Positions 17,700 through 27,192 of a DNA stretch of 64,000 nucleotides are shown piece by piece. Source of the DNA: Oribacterium sp. P6A1 (GTDB lineage: Bacteria > Bacillota > Clostridia > Lachnospirales > Lachnospiraceae); assembly GCF_000702885.1 (NCBI RefSeq), contig NZ_JNKO01000010.1, forward strand, positions 43,206 through 107,205. Direction: 5' to 3'. The notes beneath the pieces were generated by a model. It was not told the DNA's origin and searched no databases. It saw nothing but the letters and a program-made list of their open reading frames with translations. How positions within the stretch are numbered: the first letter of the stretch is position 1; each line of letters starts with the position of its first letter. The position numbers and the translations under genes are program-made.

Positions 17700-19874
17700 T
17701 TATTCTTTTAACTGGAATTTTGTAACAAGACCATCCAGCTTTTCCGCCTGAGTGGAAAGCTCCTGACTGGCTGCTGCACTCTCCTCTGCAGTTGCAGAGT
17801 TTGTTTGTACAACAGAGGAAATCTGATCGATTCCGTCTGTTACCTGCTGAATGCCTGCATTCTGCTGTTGGGAAGCTTCAGAAATCTTGCTGATCAGCTC
17901 ATCGATTCTTGTAAAGCTGTCCGATACCTTTCCAAGAGCAATTGCTGTCTCATCTGTGATTCCTGCTCCCTTATGTACAGCCTCAATGGTATCTTCAATA
18001 AGCTTCGCAGTATTGCCGGCAGCATCCTGTGACTTCTTCGCAAGATTACCTACCTCGTCAGCAACAACCGCAAATCCCTTTCCGGCAGTTCCTGCTCTTG
18101 CCGCCTCAATAGCTGCATTAAGCGCAAGAATGTTGGTCTGGAATGCAATGTCATCAATGGTCTTTATGATCTTTCCGATCTCATTTGCCTTCTCGGTTAT
18201 TTCTGTCATGGATTCTGACATTTCCCGCATCTTATCATTGGAAGTACGGACTGCCTCATTGGAACCCTGGCTGATAAGCGCAGCCTCCTTGGTGAGGTCT
18301 GTGGTGCCAAGTACCTTTTTTGATATCTCTCCCATCGTCTTAGAAAGATCCTCAACGGATGAAGCCTGCTCTGTAGATCCTTGTGCCAGTGCCTGAGAAC
18401 CTGAAGCAACCTGCTCAGCTTCACCTGATACCAGATTTGCGGAACTCTTGATTTCCCGCATGGTAGCAGATAGTTCTGAACTGATACTGTTTACAGCGTT
18501 TTTAAGCGGTGCATATGCTCCTACATAGAGCTCTCTGTGACGATTGGAATCAGTATTAAAGTTTCCTGCGGCAAGCTGTGTCAGATTCTCGGACAGATCT
18601 TCAATAATCTTACGAAGTCTCTCGATAAACTGATGAATAGAATCCGCAAGTACTCCTATCTCATCATTGCCCTTGTAGGATACATCTATATCAAAATTAC
18701 CGACTGCAACCTTCTGTGCCGCATCTCCGATCCTATTAAGAGGTGCAAGGGTTTTTGTAAGAAGACTTACTACAACAAGACTGAGTACAACAAGCGCTAT
18801 GATTGCAAAAATAACGATGAAAACAACAATCTCATAATTGGGGGCATAATAATCATTCTGCTGAAGTGCACACTGGGTCCACCAGTATCCGCCGCCAACC
18901 TCAATCGGTGAGAAATAACGGATTACTTTTCCGTTCTTTTGAGACATACTTGTGAACTTGAATCTGTCTTCAGTCTTTACACCATTAGTGAAATCAGCAA
19001 AGGTCTCATCTCCGATGACATCCTTGAAACTGGTTCCTATAATAGCCAGATTACTGCTGAGGAGGAAATCACCGCTTCCGCTGAATACATTGTAGATCAT
19101 ATTATCGAAAGGCGGATGTTTGTCCACTATTATACCGAAGGAAGCCGTATCAATGGTAATGACAACAGTTCCCTTGAAATTACCATCGGATACAATTGGA
19201 TAGTAAAATGATACAACCTTTAATTCATTAAACTCATATGCTGATGAAGTGCCGTTCTCAAGAGATTCTTTTGCAGGAGCGTAGTAATCAGCATCTGCAT
19301 AGCTATCATATTCCAGATTCCTGACCACTCCATTCTCATTGTCTTCTCTTGTGATATAAGGGGCAAACTGTATCATGTCCCTGGAATAAGCCCCAGGTTC
19401 CATGAGAACACCAACACCAACTATATAATCATATGTTGAGATTGCGTGTATCATGGAATTTATCATAACGGTTTCTGCCGCATATCTGCTTCCGCTGATC
19501 TGTTCACCTGTAACACGGCTGAAAAAGGTACCGTTGGTAGGCTGCGGCTGTTCCTTTACAGCCCCTTCCACTGTCCATGTTGCCGCGATGCCGGATTCCA
19601 TACTGTCTTCTGCTGCATACATACGTTTCATAACAGTCTGTATGTTTTCATCGATATCATTGGCAACATCAACAATTGACTTGACTTTTGCCGCACCTTT
19701 GTCTGCCATTGCATACATGGTCTTATCTGTCGCCTTCAGCATGGAGCCGCCGACAAAAACGATGATGGCAACGGTCATGGCTGCAAAGACTCCCAAAAGC
19801 ACGATAGAAACTATCGCCGCCAGTCTTCTGCTTATACTGCCCTTTTTACGTACTGTCGATTTTCCGTATTTCAT
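17700..19874 (-). CDS. Methyl-accepting chemotaxis protein
   Basis: This 724-residue chemoreceptor has a membrane helix at about 20-45, an extracellular Cache-type sensory domain (about 46-335), a second helix (about 345-370), a HAMP domain (about 372-425) and a long cytoplasmic signalling coiled coil. The conserved hairpin tip is present ([20 protein letters not shown], then [15 protein letters not shown]). It senses an unknown extracellular ligand and controls CheA, and so implies a motile cell. The ATG at 19874 is chosen because GAGGAG lies 7 bases upstream. It is monocistronic with its own hairpin terminator. Confidence 0.94.
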   Translation of the reverse strand: MKYGKSTVRKKGSISRRLAAIVSIVLLGVFAAMTVAIIVFVGGSMLKATDKTMYAMADKGAAKVKSIVDVANDIDENIQTVMKRMYAAEDSMESGIAATWTVEGAVKEQPQPTNGTFFSRVTGEQISGSRYAAETVMINSMIHAISTYDYIVGVGVLMEPGAYSRDMIQFAPYITREDNENGVVRNLEYDSYADADYYAPAKESLENGTSSAYEFNELKVVSFYYPIVSDGNFKGTVVITIDTASFGIIVDKHPPFDNMIYNVFSGSGDFLLSSNLAIIGTSFKDVIGDETFADFTNGVKTEDRFKFTSMSQKNGKVIRYFSPIEVGGGYWWTQCALQQNDYYAPNYEIVVFIVIFAIIALVVLSLVVVSLLTKTLAPLNRIGDAAQKVAVGNFDIDVSYKGNDEIGVLADSIHQFIERLRKIIEDLSENLTQLAAGNFNTDSNRHRELYVGAYAPLKNAVNSISSELSATMREIKSSANLVSGEAEQVASGSQALAQGSTEQASSVEDLSKTMGEISKKVLGTTDLTKEAALISQGSNEAVRTSNDKMREMSESMTEITEKANEIGKIIKTIDDIAFQTNILALNAAIEAARAGTAGKGFAVVADEVGNLAKKSQDAAGNTAKLIEDTIEAVHKGAGITDETAIALGKVSDSFTRIDELISKISEASQQQNAGIQQVTDGIDQISSVVQTNSATAEESAAASQELSTQAEKLDGLVTKFQLKE

Positions 19875-20064
19875 TTTAGTTCTCCTCAATTCAATATTCG
19901 TTCAAGCTTTAAAATATAGTTTTCACGTTCATATCGCTGAAAGTTATATCGGCAGTCTTATCAATAATAATAACTTGTATTAGTTATAACGATGAAGTTT
20001 TCTTTATTAGGAATTATGTTTTTTAATATTCATGAGACCATGATATGCGTTTAAGAGGCTTATC

Positions 20065-20098
20065 GAAAAAAACAGCAGGTGCCGTAAAGCATCTGCTG
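20065..20098 (-). terminator. Intrinsic terminator of the CPBP protease gene
   Basis: On the minus strand CAGCAGATGC pairs with GCACCTGCTG (one G-T pair) around a 6-base loop and is followed by seven T. It lies about 25 bases after the stop codon at 20123. Confidence 0.88.
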
Positions 20099-20122
20099 CC
20101 GAGAACTCTGGAAACCCGCCAA

Positions 20123-20965
20123 TTAATATGCCTCTCTAGTTGTAAGCTTCAGAATTCTTGTATCACCGCTCAAAAGAACTGTGGGAACCATGAACAGAAC
20201 CAGAGCTATAATTATCTCGATATTATATAAATCCCTGTTCAAAACCATGGGAAGCAAAACACTTATGGAATTATTCAGAACATGAGCCAATATAGAAACG
20301 CCTACCGTATTGTACCTGTATGCCAAATAGGTAAGGGTCATACCGACGGGGATTGCATAGAGGCTCTGAAGAGGATTCATATGCATGGCTGCAAAAAGCA
20401 AGGTATTCAATATAATGCACCCCTTAATTCCGCAAACAGTTTTTGATTTCCGTAACAGAATTCCTCTGTATGCAAGTTCTTCGGCAATGGGAGCTAACAG
20501 CATAATGGTAAGATATCCAATGATATTTTCATCCCCCATGGCCGTATTCATCATTGAATTGAATAAATTTAAAGATGCCGGTGAAAGAGCAGTTACAAAG
20601 TGGCTTATCAGTAATGCTATACAAAATGTAACTATAGTCAAACATACGATGAATCCCATGGATTTCACATTAAATGGTTTTTCATGTTCTTCCTGCAAAT
20701 CTTCCGCCTGATCTTTAGCTATCACATATTTTAAAAAGTACCAGATTCCAAAAACTGCCATACATACCAGTTCAGATGCAAACAGTATTACAGGCTGAAC
20801 CTCTTTCACCAACTCTACATAATCAAAGTTATAACCCGTTGAAATCGCCACAGGTATAACAGTCGCTATACCGCCTATTACTCCCACGATGAACTGAATT
20901 AAAAGAAACAGTAAAAAAATAAGTATTCCAAATATTACAACGCTTCTTTTGTTTAATGTCTTCAT
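20123..20965 (-). CDS. CPBP family intramembrane metalloprotease
   Basis: The 280-residue membrane protein has about eight hydrophobic segments and the motifs of the CPBP (Rce1/ABI) glutamic intramembrane protease family: EELAYRG near residue 164 (EExxxR), LFAAMHMNPLQ near 190 (FxxxH) and ILAHVLNNSIS near 226. Family members process or protect against peptides, including bacteriocins, or cleave membrane substrates. No bacteriocin cluster is seen nearby, so no specific role is assigned. It is monocistronic with a strong terminator. Confidence 0.9.
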   Translation of the reverse strand: MKTLNKRSVVIFGILIFLLFLLIQFIVGVIGGIATVIPVAISTGYNFDYVELVKEVQPVILFASELVCMAVFGIWYFLKYVIAKDQAEDLQEEHEKPFNVKSMGFIVCLTIVTFCIALLISHFVTALSPASLNLFNSMMNTAMGDENIIGYLTIMLLAPIAEELAYRGILLRKSKTVCGIKGCIILNTLLFAAMHMNPLQSLYAIPVGMTLTYLAYRYNTVGVSILAHVLNNSISVLLPMVLNRDLYNIEIIIALVLFMVPTVLLSGDTRILKLTTREAY

Positions 20966-21062
20966 ACCTATCCTATCTCCTATCCTAAAAAATATTTTCT
21001 CCAGTATTGTTACATATAAACATTAATTCCCGCCAATATTTACATTACTTTTTCTTTTCAAA

Positions 21063-21222
21063 TTATTTAACTATCATCACAGAAAAATATCCAGTTTCAT
21101 CCGGAATGGAATCTAAATCCGGATAAACTCTCTCATCAGGCATTCCATAATTTTCAACCAGATAAGCATTCTTATGGGCAGCAGAAGGGACCCACGCCTA
21201 TAGCATATATTTTTCCTGACAT
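21063..21222 (-). pseudogene. cbiL: cbiL remnant (precorrin-2 C20-methyltransferase) with a large internal deletion
   Basis: Behind an AAGGAGAG site, ATG at 21222 begins MSGKIYAIGVGP, the conserved N-terminus of CbiL/CobI-type methyltransferases. From about 21189 the frame changes, and 21176-21063 encodes HKNAYLVENYGMPDERV, then YPDLDSIPDETGYFSVMIVK and a stop. This is the typical C-terminus of the same enzyme. About 180 of the usual ~230 residues are missing and the two parts are in different frames, so no active enzyme is made. CbiL works in cobalamin biosynthesis. The remnant lies 37 bases downstream of the MATE gene and has no other cobalamin gene near it. Identity is assigned by motif memory. 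Confidence 0.7.
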
Positions 21223-21259
21223 AGCTCATGCTCTCCTTTATTCTGCCTATATTTTGTCT

Positions 21260-22642
21260 TTATTCTGTTTTTTCCTCCGTTTCCCTCGGCAGTTTCTTCA
21301 TATACATCACAAAAAACAGAAGAGAAATAAAGAAGGAAAGTCCATACGCCACCGGCTGTGCTTCCTGTATTCCGGCAACGCCTCTTGTATGTGCAAGAAT
21401 ATATAAAGCCGGCATAAAGATAAATCCGCTTCGAAGGGATGAAAGAAGCGCTGCTCCGCCCTTCTTTCCGGTACACTGGTAGGTCATCTCCGTAACTACT
21501 GAAAGGGGCAGTGTCGGAAGAAGCAGCATCTGAAGAACCAGTGCTCTGTGAGCCACCTTTATAACAGCAGGATCATCACGGAATATACGAATGATCTCAT
21601 CCGGGAACTGAAGTGTAGCTGCTATGGCAACAAGAATAAAAATCATTCCAAGAGCTGCAGTGAACCAGATGGCTTTTCTTACACGATCAAATTTCCGGGC
21701 ACCATAGTTAAAAGAACAAACCGGCTGAAAGCCCTGTCCCACACCAAGAGCCATGGAAAATACGAAAAATACGATACGGTTTACGATACTCATTGCAGCA
21801 ACCACTTCATCACCGTAAGCTGATGAAAGAACATTAAGAAGAATTGTTGTGACGCTGTTAAGTATCTGGCGTAAAAGACTGGGTATTCCTGTGAGAACAA
21901 TTTCACGAAGCAGAACCGTATTAACACATATCATCAGTTTTTCTGAAGAAAGATGTCTAAAAGATATTCTCGAAGTTGTACGTCCCTTTAGAAACATTGA
22001 CAGAAGTATGCCCCAGCTTATGATCTGTCCTATGCAGGTGGAAAGACCGGCTCCTGCGATACCCATATTGAGTATCATCATAAAAAAATAGTCTCCGCCG
22101 ATGTTAAGTATACTTCCCACTAAGAGACCTATCATACCCAGGGACGCCTTTCCCTCATATCGAAGGATACTGTTCATGGTGAAGCTGGTGGTCATGAAAG
22201 GCGCCGCAAAAAGTATGTAAGCGATATATGTTTTTGCAAAGGGGGCTATGGTTTCGGTGCTGCCCAGCCACCTTACAAGCGAATCCAGTGTAAAGAAACC
22301 AAACACTGTTATAACAAATCCCATAAAAAGGGAACAGAAAAATGCAGTTGACGCAGTTTCAGATGCTCTCTCCGGCTGCCTGTCCCCAAGCATACGGGAG
22401 ATAATGCTTCCGCCTCCCTGTCCGAACAAAAATCCGAAAGCCTGAATGATGGCCATAAAACCGAATACCACACCAACAGCACCACTGGCAGATGTTCCGA
22501 GAGTTCCCACGAAAGCTGTATCCACCACATTATAAATATTGGTTATCAGCATGGATATCATGGTGGGTATCGCCAACAATGTAATAAGTCTCGGGATAGG
22601 TGTCTCTGTCATTCTTTTGTACTGCTGTTCTGTTTTTGTCAT
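21260..22642 (-). CDS. MATE family efflux transporter
   Basis: This 460-residue protein has twelve predicted membrane helices in two homologous halves, typical of MATE exporters that expel cationic drugs or metabolites using Na+ or H+. Landmarks include PIPRLITLLAIPTMISMLIT near the start, NIYNVVDTAFVG, GGGSIISRMLG near 75 and, in the second half, GVGQGFQPVCSFNYGA near 305. The ribosome binding site GGAGACGAG lies about 8 bases before the ATG. It is separated from the upstream flavoprotein gene by a hairpin terminator. The substrate is unknown. Confidence 0.93.
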   Translation of the reverse strand: MTKTEQQYKRMTETPIPRLITLLAIPTMISMLITNIYNVVDTAFVGTLGTSASGAVGVVFGFMAIIQAFGFLFGQGGGSIISRMLGDRQPERASETASTAFFCSLFMGFVITVFGFFTLDSLVRWLGSTETIAPFAKTYIAYILFAAPFMTTSFTMNSILRYEGKASLGMIGLLVGSILNIGGDYFFMMILNMGIAGAGLSTCIGQIISWGILLSMFLKGRTTSRISFRHLSSEKLMICVNTVLLREIVLTGIPSLLRQILNSVTTILLNVLSSAYGDEVVAAMSIVNRIVFFVFSMALGVGQGFQPVCSFNYGARKFDRVRKAIWFTAALGMIFILVAIAATLQFPDEIIRIFRDDPAVIKVAHRALVLQMLLLPTLPLSVVTEMTYQCTGKKGGAALLSSLRSGFIFMPALYILAHTRGVAGIQEAQPVAYGLSFFISLLFFVMYMKKLPRETEEKTE

Positions 22643-22707
22643 AATGTCTCGTCTCCATCAAAAGCTGCCAAAATCTGTAACATAGGTATGATTTTTCTGC
22701 AGAAAAT

Positions 22708-22748
22708 CGCCGGCTATCTTTAACCCGTAAAGGTTCAAATAACCGGCG
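22708..22748. terminator. Hairpin terminator downstream of the flavoprotein gene
   Basis: CGCCGG (22708-22713) pairs with CCGGCG (22743-22748). Inner pairing AACC/GGTT extends the structure, and T-rich sequence lies on both sides. It can terminate the leftward flavoprotein transcript before the MATE gene. Confidence 0.75.
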
Positions 22749-22815
22749 TTTTAATTACAATAATCCCTATTCTAATTTACATAACACTGTATATCAAGCT
22801 ATATGTGACAGCTTA

Positions 22816-24495
22816 TTATGCATTAAGATATTCAATCATGCAATCTGCTGCAACAATGCCTGAACAGTAAGCAATTCCGAGAGATGCACCTTCATTCTCA
22901 TAGTATGGGCTGCAGTATGCGCTGCCGTTATCAACACCGGCAACATAGAGTCCCTTGATAACACTCTGATCAGCTGCAAGTGCTCGACAGTACTCATCTG
23001 TCTTGGCACCGCCAAATGTGGACCAGATGGATGGCTCATACTCAAAAACATAGAATGTATCACCCTGAAGCTTATGAAGGAGATATGAAGACTTGTAGAA
23101 TTCAGTATCTTCTCCGGCATCACAAAGTGCATTGTAGGCTTCAACTGTTGATTCAAGATTCTTCATGCCGAAGAACTCTGCACACTCCTTAAGAGAGCCC
23201 TTAACAGCCCATCCCTGCTCTATTGCAGCATCAATGTCCTCAGGAAGCTTCTCAAGAACCTTGCCTGTAAATCCGGTCTGTCCAACATACCATTCCTTAG
23301 GATTGCCATAATACTCAAGGATTCCTACAGAACTTACAGCATCAAACATTTCCTGATCAAGTACTGCATAGTAGAGACCCTCACGAAGGCTTATCTCACC
23401 GCCGAGAGCAAGAGGTCTGTCAGAAAGATACTGCTCATTCATGAAACGGTTTCCATTACGGTTTACCATAAGTCCGCCATAGATAGCAGGCTCAAGTGCG
23501 GCATTGGCACTTCTCATAGCCGGTCCTTCTACAGGAATCTTGTGGTTTGCTCCACCGAACTCATTGCAGCAAAGCGCCCAGTTTCTGTCAGCGATTCCGC
23601 CTGCCTCGATGACCATGTCATAACCCTGGCCTGTTGAAAGAGTATTGCAAAGAGGCCATACTGTGATATCACCGTAGATTTCCTTAAGTCTCTCCTTGTT
23701 TCCCGCATAACCGCCGGTTGCAACGAGAACAGCCTTGGCATTGTACTGAATGTACTTATCTTCATTTGTGTCATGAACGATAACACCTGTAACAGTATCT
23801 CCGTCCTTAACAAGCTTGATTGCTTCGCTGTCAGGAATGAACTGTCCGCCATCTGACTCAAACTTTGCGATAAGCGGCTCAAAACGTGCAGCTCCGCGAA
23901 CCTGGTTTCCGTCCTTATCATTGAAATTGTGACGTGCACGGAATCCCATACCGTAAGCATCCTTACGAAGACCCATGTTTACACCGTTATCCATAAAGTT
24001 TGAAACAACTCTCTCACCTGCTGCGGCACACTTTCTGATGAGATTTGCATTAACTGTTCCACGGCTGAAACCATATTCACACTCATAGAGAGTCTCTACG
24101 CTTACAGTCTCTCCCTCTGCTTCCTGTACACGTGTTTCAGCAAGAGCAGGTCCACCGGCAAGGCATCCGTTTGATACTCCGCATCCGCTTCCCTTCTCAA
24201 GAAGGATAGTCTTCTTTCCTGCCTGAGAAAGAACAAGTGCTGCATGGATGCCAGCTGCACCACATCCTATAACAACAGCCTCTGTGTCAACTGTTGAATC
24301 AGGTACGATTTCTTTCGCAGATTTCTCCTCTGCAGTTGCAGTGGCAGTAGTCTCTGCTTCTTTAGCACCTTCTGTTGAACCCTGAGTTGCCTCAGGAATG
24401 TCATTGCTCTGACAGGCTGTAGCCATACCGGCAATACCAAGGACTGCTGTAGCCATAGAGCCCTTCATAAAGTCTCTTCTTGTAATTTTCTTCAT
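22816..24495 (-). CDS. Exported FAD-dependent oxidoreductase (fumarate reductase flavoprotein family)
   Basis: The 559-residue protein starts with a Tat-type twin-arginine signal (KITRRDFMKGSMA) whose hydrophobic part ends in a lipobox-like ATAC, so it is probably folded in the cytoplasm, exported and lipid-anchored. A low-complexity linker (about 31-65) precedes the FAD domain, with AVVIGCGAAGIHAALVL near 73. LCNEFGGANHK and the C-terminal AYCSPYYENEGASLGIAYCS fit the fumarate reductase/urocanate reductase/flavocytochrome c group. No FMN-binding domain is seen, so electrons must come from a partner. Such enzymes use organic acids as terminal acceptors in gut anaerobes. The start follows AGGAGG. 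Confidence 0.9.
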   Translation of the reverse strand: MKKITRRDFMKGSMATAVLGIAGMATACQSNDIPEATQGSTEGAKEAETTATATAEEKSAKEIVPDSTVDTEAVVIGCGAAGIHAALVLSQAGKKTILLEKGSGCGVSNGCLAGGPALAETRVQEAEGETVSVETLYECEYGFSRGTVNANLIRKCAAAGERVVSNFMDNGVNMGLRKDAYGMGFRARHNFNDKDGNQVRGAARFEPLIAKFESDGGQFIPDSEAIKLVKDGDTVTGVIVHDTNEDKYIQYNAKAVLVATGGYAGNKERLKEIYGDITVWPLCNTLSTGQGYDMVIEAGGIADRNWALCCNEFGGANHKIPVEGPAMRSANAALEPAIYGGLMVNRNGNRFMNEQYLSDRPLALGGEISLREGLYYAVLDQEMFDAVSSVGILEYYGNPKEWYVGQTGFTGKVLEKLPEDIDAAIEQGWAVKGSLKECAEFFGMKNLESTVEAYNALCDAGEDTEFYKSSYLLHKLQGDTFYVFEYEPSIWSTFGGAKTDEYCRALAADQSVIKGLYVAGVDNGSAYCSPYYENEGASLGIAYCSGIVAADCMIEYLNA

Positions 24496-24634
24496 AAAAA
24501 ATATCCTCCTAATGTTACTACACAACAGGATTATTTTACCATATAACACAAAACACATACAAGAAATAGTCCCGGGCTATATCTATGAAGAAACTTCTTT
24601 ATTCAATGAATTATTTTCATAATTAAAAAATCAG

Positions 24635-24742
24635 TTAATATTCCACAGGAATATTATTAAGCTCTGTATTCAGCGCTTTCTGATCTATTTCCCCGGAATT
24701 CACACCCTTATTTTTACTATTATCTGCATTAAACAAATTATC
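24635..24742 (-). other. 36-codon open fragment, unidentified, next to the GH2 remnant
   Basis: A minus-strand frame encodes DNLFNADNSKNKGVNSGEID, then QKALNTELNNIPVEY and a stop at 24635. It has no start codon or ribosome binding site of its own and follows the broken end of the beta-galactosidase remnant in another frame. It may be the 3' end of a gene joined by deletion. I do not recognise the family. Confidence 0.25.
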
Positions 24743-24965
24743 GTTTACAGATTATATGCTGCGGATGCTGATAATGTGAAAGGCGCACAGCATTGGCACC
24801 TATCTCATCAATAAGTTCAAAGTCACGGTTAATATCTTCATCTTTTACCGCATTGTAAATCTCTGCAGTATCCTGATGTTTTTCGACACCGTTGATCCTT
24901 ACGTGACGTCCGTTAAGGTAAAAGTCTCTCTCAGAATCCATCCGGAAAGACCTGAAGCTTCGTCA
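24738..24965 (-). pseudogene. Glycoside hydrolase family 2 (beta-galactosidase) fragment
   Basis: A stretch of about 75 codons encodes FRSFRMDSERDFYLNGRHVR, then INGVEKHQDTAEIYNAV and IGANAVRLSHYQHPQ. This is the segment entering the catalytic barrel of LacZ-type GH2 enzymes (family pattern FxLNGxxVxLxGVNxHxD, then GANAxRxSHYPHP). An in-frame stop lies just upstream and the frame is lost right after HPQ. More than 90 percent of the gene is missing, including both catalytic acids. Confidence 0.8.
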
Positions 24966-24978
24966 TGAATACTATAAT

Positions 24979-26133
24979 TCAGCCGAAAACTTTTAATATC
25001 ATTTCCAGAATCTGCTTTTTATCTGCATTTTCCGGAAGATTCTTCAGTGCCTTTGTAAGACCTTCCAGGAAAGATTTTGTCAGTTTCTCTTCCAGAATCT
25101 TTCTTACCCACTCTGTATCGGATAAGGATTTTTTACCCATATATATCTGTTCAAATATATATGAAGCGCCTTCACCCAGAGCAAAAACGATGCTGCCTGC
25201 TATAAAAGCATTTACCACTGCAGCACCGACATTTATCACCGGAATAGTCTTTAAACTTCCGGCGAGAAGTTTGCCTGCCGCGCCTACTGTACCGACATCA
25301 ACAATTGTATCCAAAAGAGCCTTTGACTGTTCATTTTTCTTTATATCCCATATTTTGGCTATGGATTCTATCTCCAGTGTTTCTGTAGGCGTAAGTATCA
25401 TGGCATCAGCAAAAGGAAGTGTCACTCCTCCTACAGTAATTCCTGCTAATGTTGCAACACTTATGACTGTCTGGGACAAAGCCCTCTTACGGATAAGGTT
25501 ATAATTCTTTACATCCTGCTCTGCCGCTTTAAATCCCTCAGGTAAAAGCCTGTTTGTAAGCTCAATGAGTTCGGTTATCCCTTCCGGCGGAGCATAGATT
25601 CCTTCTCTCAATGTATAAGGCTCGGCAACTACAGGGATTATGTCATTAAGCCTGTCTGCATACTTCTTTCTTACAGCAAAGGCATCCCTTATCATCTGTT
25701 TATTGTCTTCCCGTTCCGGTTCTGAATATGATTTGGTTATAACTACAACTATAGGGACATTTTTCCAGATACTTGTGGCATTCATCATGGAATCTATGGC
25801 TTTGGGAAAAAGCTTTGATGAGGTACCATCAACGCAAAACCATATCACATTTACACGTGTATCTTCTTTTCCGGCCCTTGTTGAATCTTTTGACCATTTT
25901 CTGACTGCATTGATTGCTTTTCGTTCTTTGAAAAATCCCGGCTCAAACCCGATCGTATCTATGAGGCGAAAGGATATTCCATCATTTTCATATATTTCCA
26001 GTTCAAGGGTTGTACCCTTTATACCTCTTCCGGTAACGGCTTTCTTTGCAGCATCTTTTCCCAGTACCGCATTAATCAATGTGGATTTTCCCACTCCGGA
26101 ATTACCTATTACGAGTACATTTCCCTTAACCAT
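24979..26133 (-). CDS. P-loop GTPase with C-terminal hydrophobic domain
   Basis: The 384-residue protein has a G domain with G1 LVIGNSGVGKSTLIN near residue 7, G3 DTIGFEPGF near 60 and G4 VVITKSYSE near 133, all apparently functional. The C-terminal part (about 205-330) has hydrophobic, glycine-rich segments (VISVATLAGITVGGVTLPFA and VGAAVVNAFIAGSIVFALGE), resembling the membrane-associated DUF697/YcjF-like domains found after Era-type GTPases. The start at 26133 follows GGAGG; a TTG 12 bases earlier is less likely. It is the last gene of the hybrid-kinase operon, 23 bases after the HD-GYP gene. Its role is unknown. Confidence 0.82.
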   Translation of the reverse strand: MVKGNVLVIGNSGVGKSTLINAVLGKDAAKKAVTGRGIKGTTLELEIYENDGISFRLIDTIGFEPGFFKERKAINAVRKWSKDSTRAGKEDTRVNVIWFCVDGTSSKLFPKAIDSMMNATSIWKNVPIVVVITKSYSEPEREDNKQMIRDAFAVRKKYADRLNDIIPVVAEPYTLREGIYAPPEGITELIELTNRLLPEGFKAAEQDVKNYNLIRKRALSQTVISVATLAGITVGGVTLPFADAMILTPTETLEIESIAKIWDIKKNEQSKALLDTIVDVGTVGAAGKLLAGSLKTIPVINVGAAVVNAFIAGSIVFALGEGASYIFEQIYMGKKSLSDTEWVRKILEEKLTKSFLEGLTKALKNLPENADKKQILEMILKVFG

Positions 26134-26156
26134 TTTATCCTCCAAGTTATCCCTGT

Positions 26157-27170
26157 TTAAGACTCGTGCAGTTTGTAATCAACATCTTCTTTAATTATTT
26201 CAAGCATTATTGCAGCAAATCCCGGATCAAACTGCGTTCCTGAGCCTTTTTCAATTTCATTCCTTACTACGTCCTGAGGAATGATGCCCCTGTAGCTTCT
26301 ATTGCTTGTCATGGCATCATACGCATCTGCAACCGCAATGATTCTTGCCTCTTCAGGTATATCCTCTCCCGATAAGCCGTCAGGATATCCTCTGCCGTCG
26401 AAGCGTTCATGATGCCACCTGGCTCCGATTGAAAGTTTGGGCATTTCCTCAATATTCTGAAGAATCCTTGCGCCTCTTCCCGGATGTGTTTTTATCTTCT
26501 CATATTCCTCATCCGTTAGTTTTCCCGGTTTATTTATGACGGCGTTAGGCACTCCTATCTTACCAACATCATGAAGAAGACCCATCATATAGATTTCTTC
26601 CTGCCTTTCGGATGAATAACCGGCTCTTTTTGCTATTTCTCTGGAATACTCCGCAACCCTGCTGGAATGTCCCTTTGTATATGCATCTTTGGCATCGATG
26701 GCTTCTGCAAGAGTCTGTACGATATGAAGGGACAGGGCTTCTATCTCTTTAGTCTTACGTTCAACTTCCGCATGCAGATCCCGCTGGAGTCTGATAAGTT
26801 CCAAAAGATGTCTCACCCGAAGCGTCAGAACCTCAGCTACAAAAGGCTTTCGGATGAAATCCATAGCCCCCATGGACAGTCCTGTAGTCTCAGAAAGACA
26901 ATCGTCATTGGCGGTAAAGAAAATAACCGGTGTCTCTTTCTTTGCGTTCTCTTTTTCCCATATCCGAAGAAGTTTCATGGTCTCAAAACCGTCGAGATCA
27001 GGCATTTTTATATCCAAAAGAAGCATGTCGATGGTATTCTTCGAAACGTAATCAAGTAAAAGCCGGCCGCTTTTAAGACATGTAACCTTAAAACCGGCTT
27101 CCGAAAGAACTGTTTTGGCATTCCTCAATATGATCGCATCATCATCTACAATCACTACGCGTTCTTCCAT
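26157..27170 (-). CDS. Response regulator with HD-GYP c-di-GMP phosphodiesterase domain
   Basis: This 337-residue protein has an N-terminal receiver domain (about 3-125; phospho-acceptor in LLLDIKMPDLDG; conserved Lys in FIRKPF) joined by a coiled coil to an HD-GYP domain (about 150-330). Catalytic motifs are LLHDVGKIGVPNAVINKPG near 200, KTHPGRGARIL, RWHHERFDGRGYPDGLSGE near 250 and VADAYDAMTSNR. HD-GYP enzymes hydrolyse c-di-GMP. It lies between the solute-binding lipoprotein and the GTPase, so the hybrid kinase upstream probably phosphorylates it, linking an extracellular signal to c-di-GMP breakdown. AAGGAT lies 6 bases before the ATG. Confidence 0.94.
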   Translation of the reverse strand: MEERVVIVDDDAIILRNAKTVLSEAGFKVTCLKSGRLLLDYVSKNTIDMLLLDIKMPDLDGFETMKLLRIWEKENAKKETPVIFFTANDDCLSETTGLSMGAMDFIRKPFVAEVLTLRVRHLLELIRLQRDLHAEVERKTKEIEALSLHIVQTLAEAIDAKDAYTKGHSSRVAEYSREIAKRAGYSSERQEEIYMMGLLHDVGKIGVPNAVINKPGKLTDEEYEKIKTHPGRGARILQNIEEMPKLSIGARWHHERFDGRGYPDGLSGEDIPEEARIIAVADAYDAMTSNRSYRGIIPQDVVRNEIEKGSGTQFDPGFAAIMLEIIKEDVDYKLHES

Positions 27171-27192
27171 TCAGTATCCTTTCTTTGGAACA

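Noticed and set aside
21198..21476. Minus-strand ORF of 92 codons overlapping the MATE 3' end
   Set aside because: It is in another frame of the MATE gene and of the cbiL remnant, which both have recognisable protein motifs.
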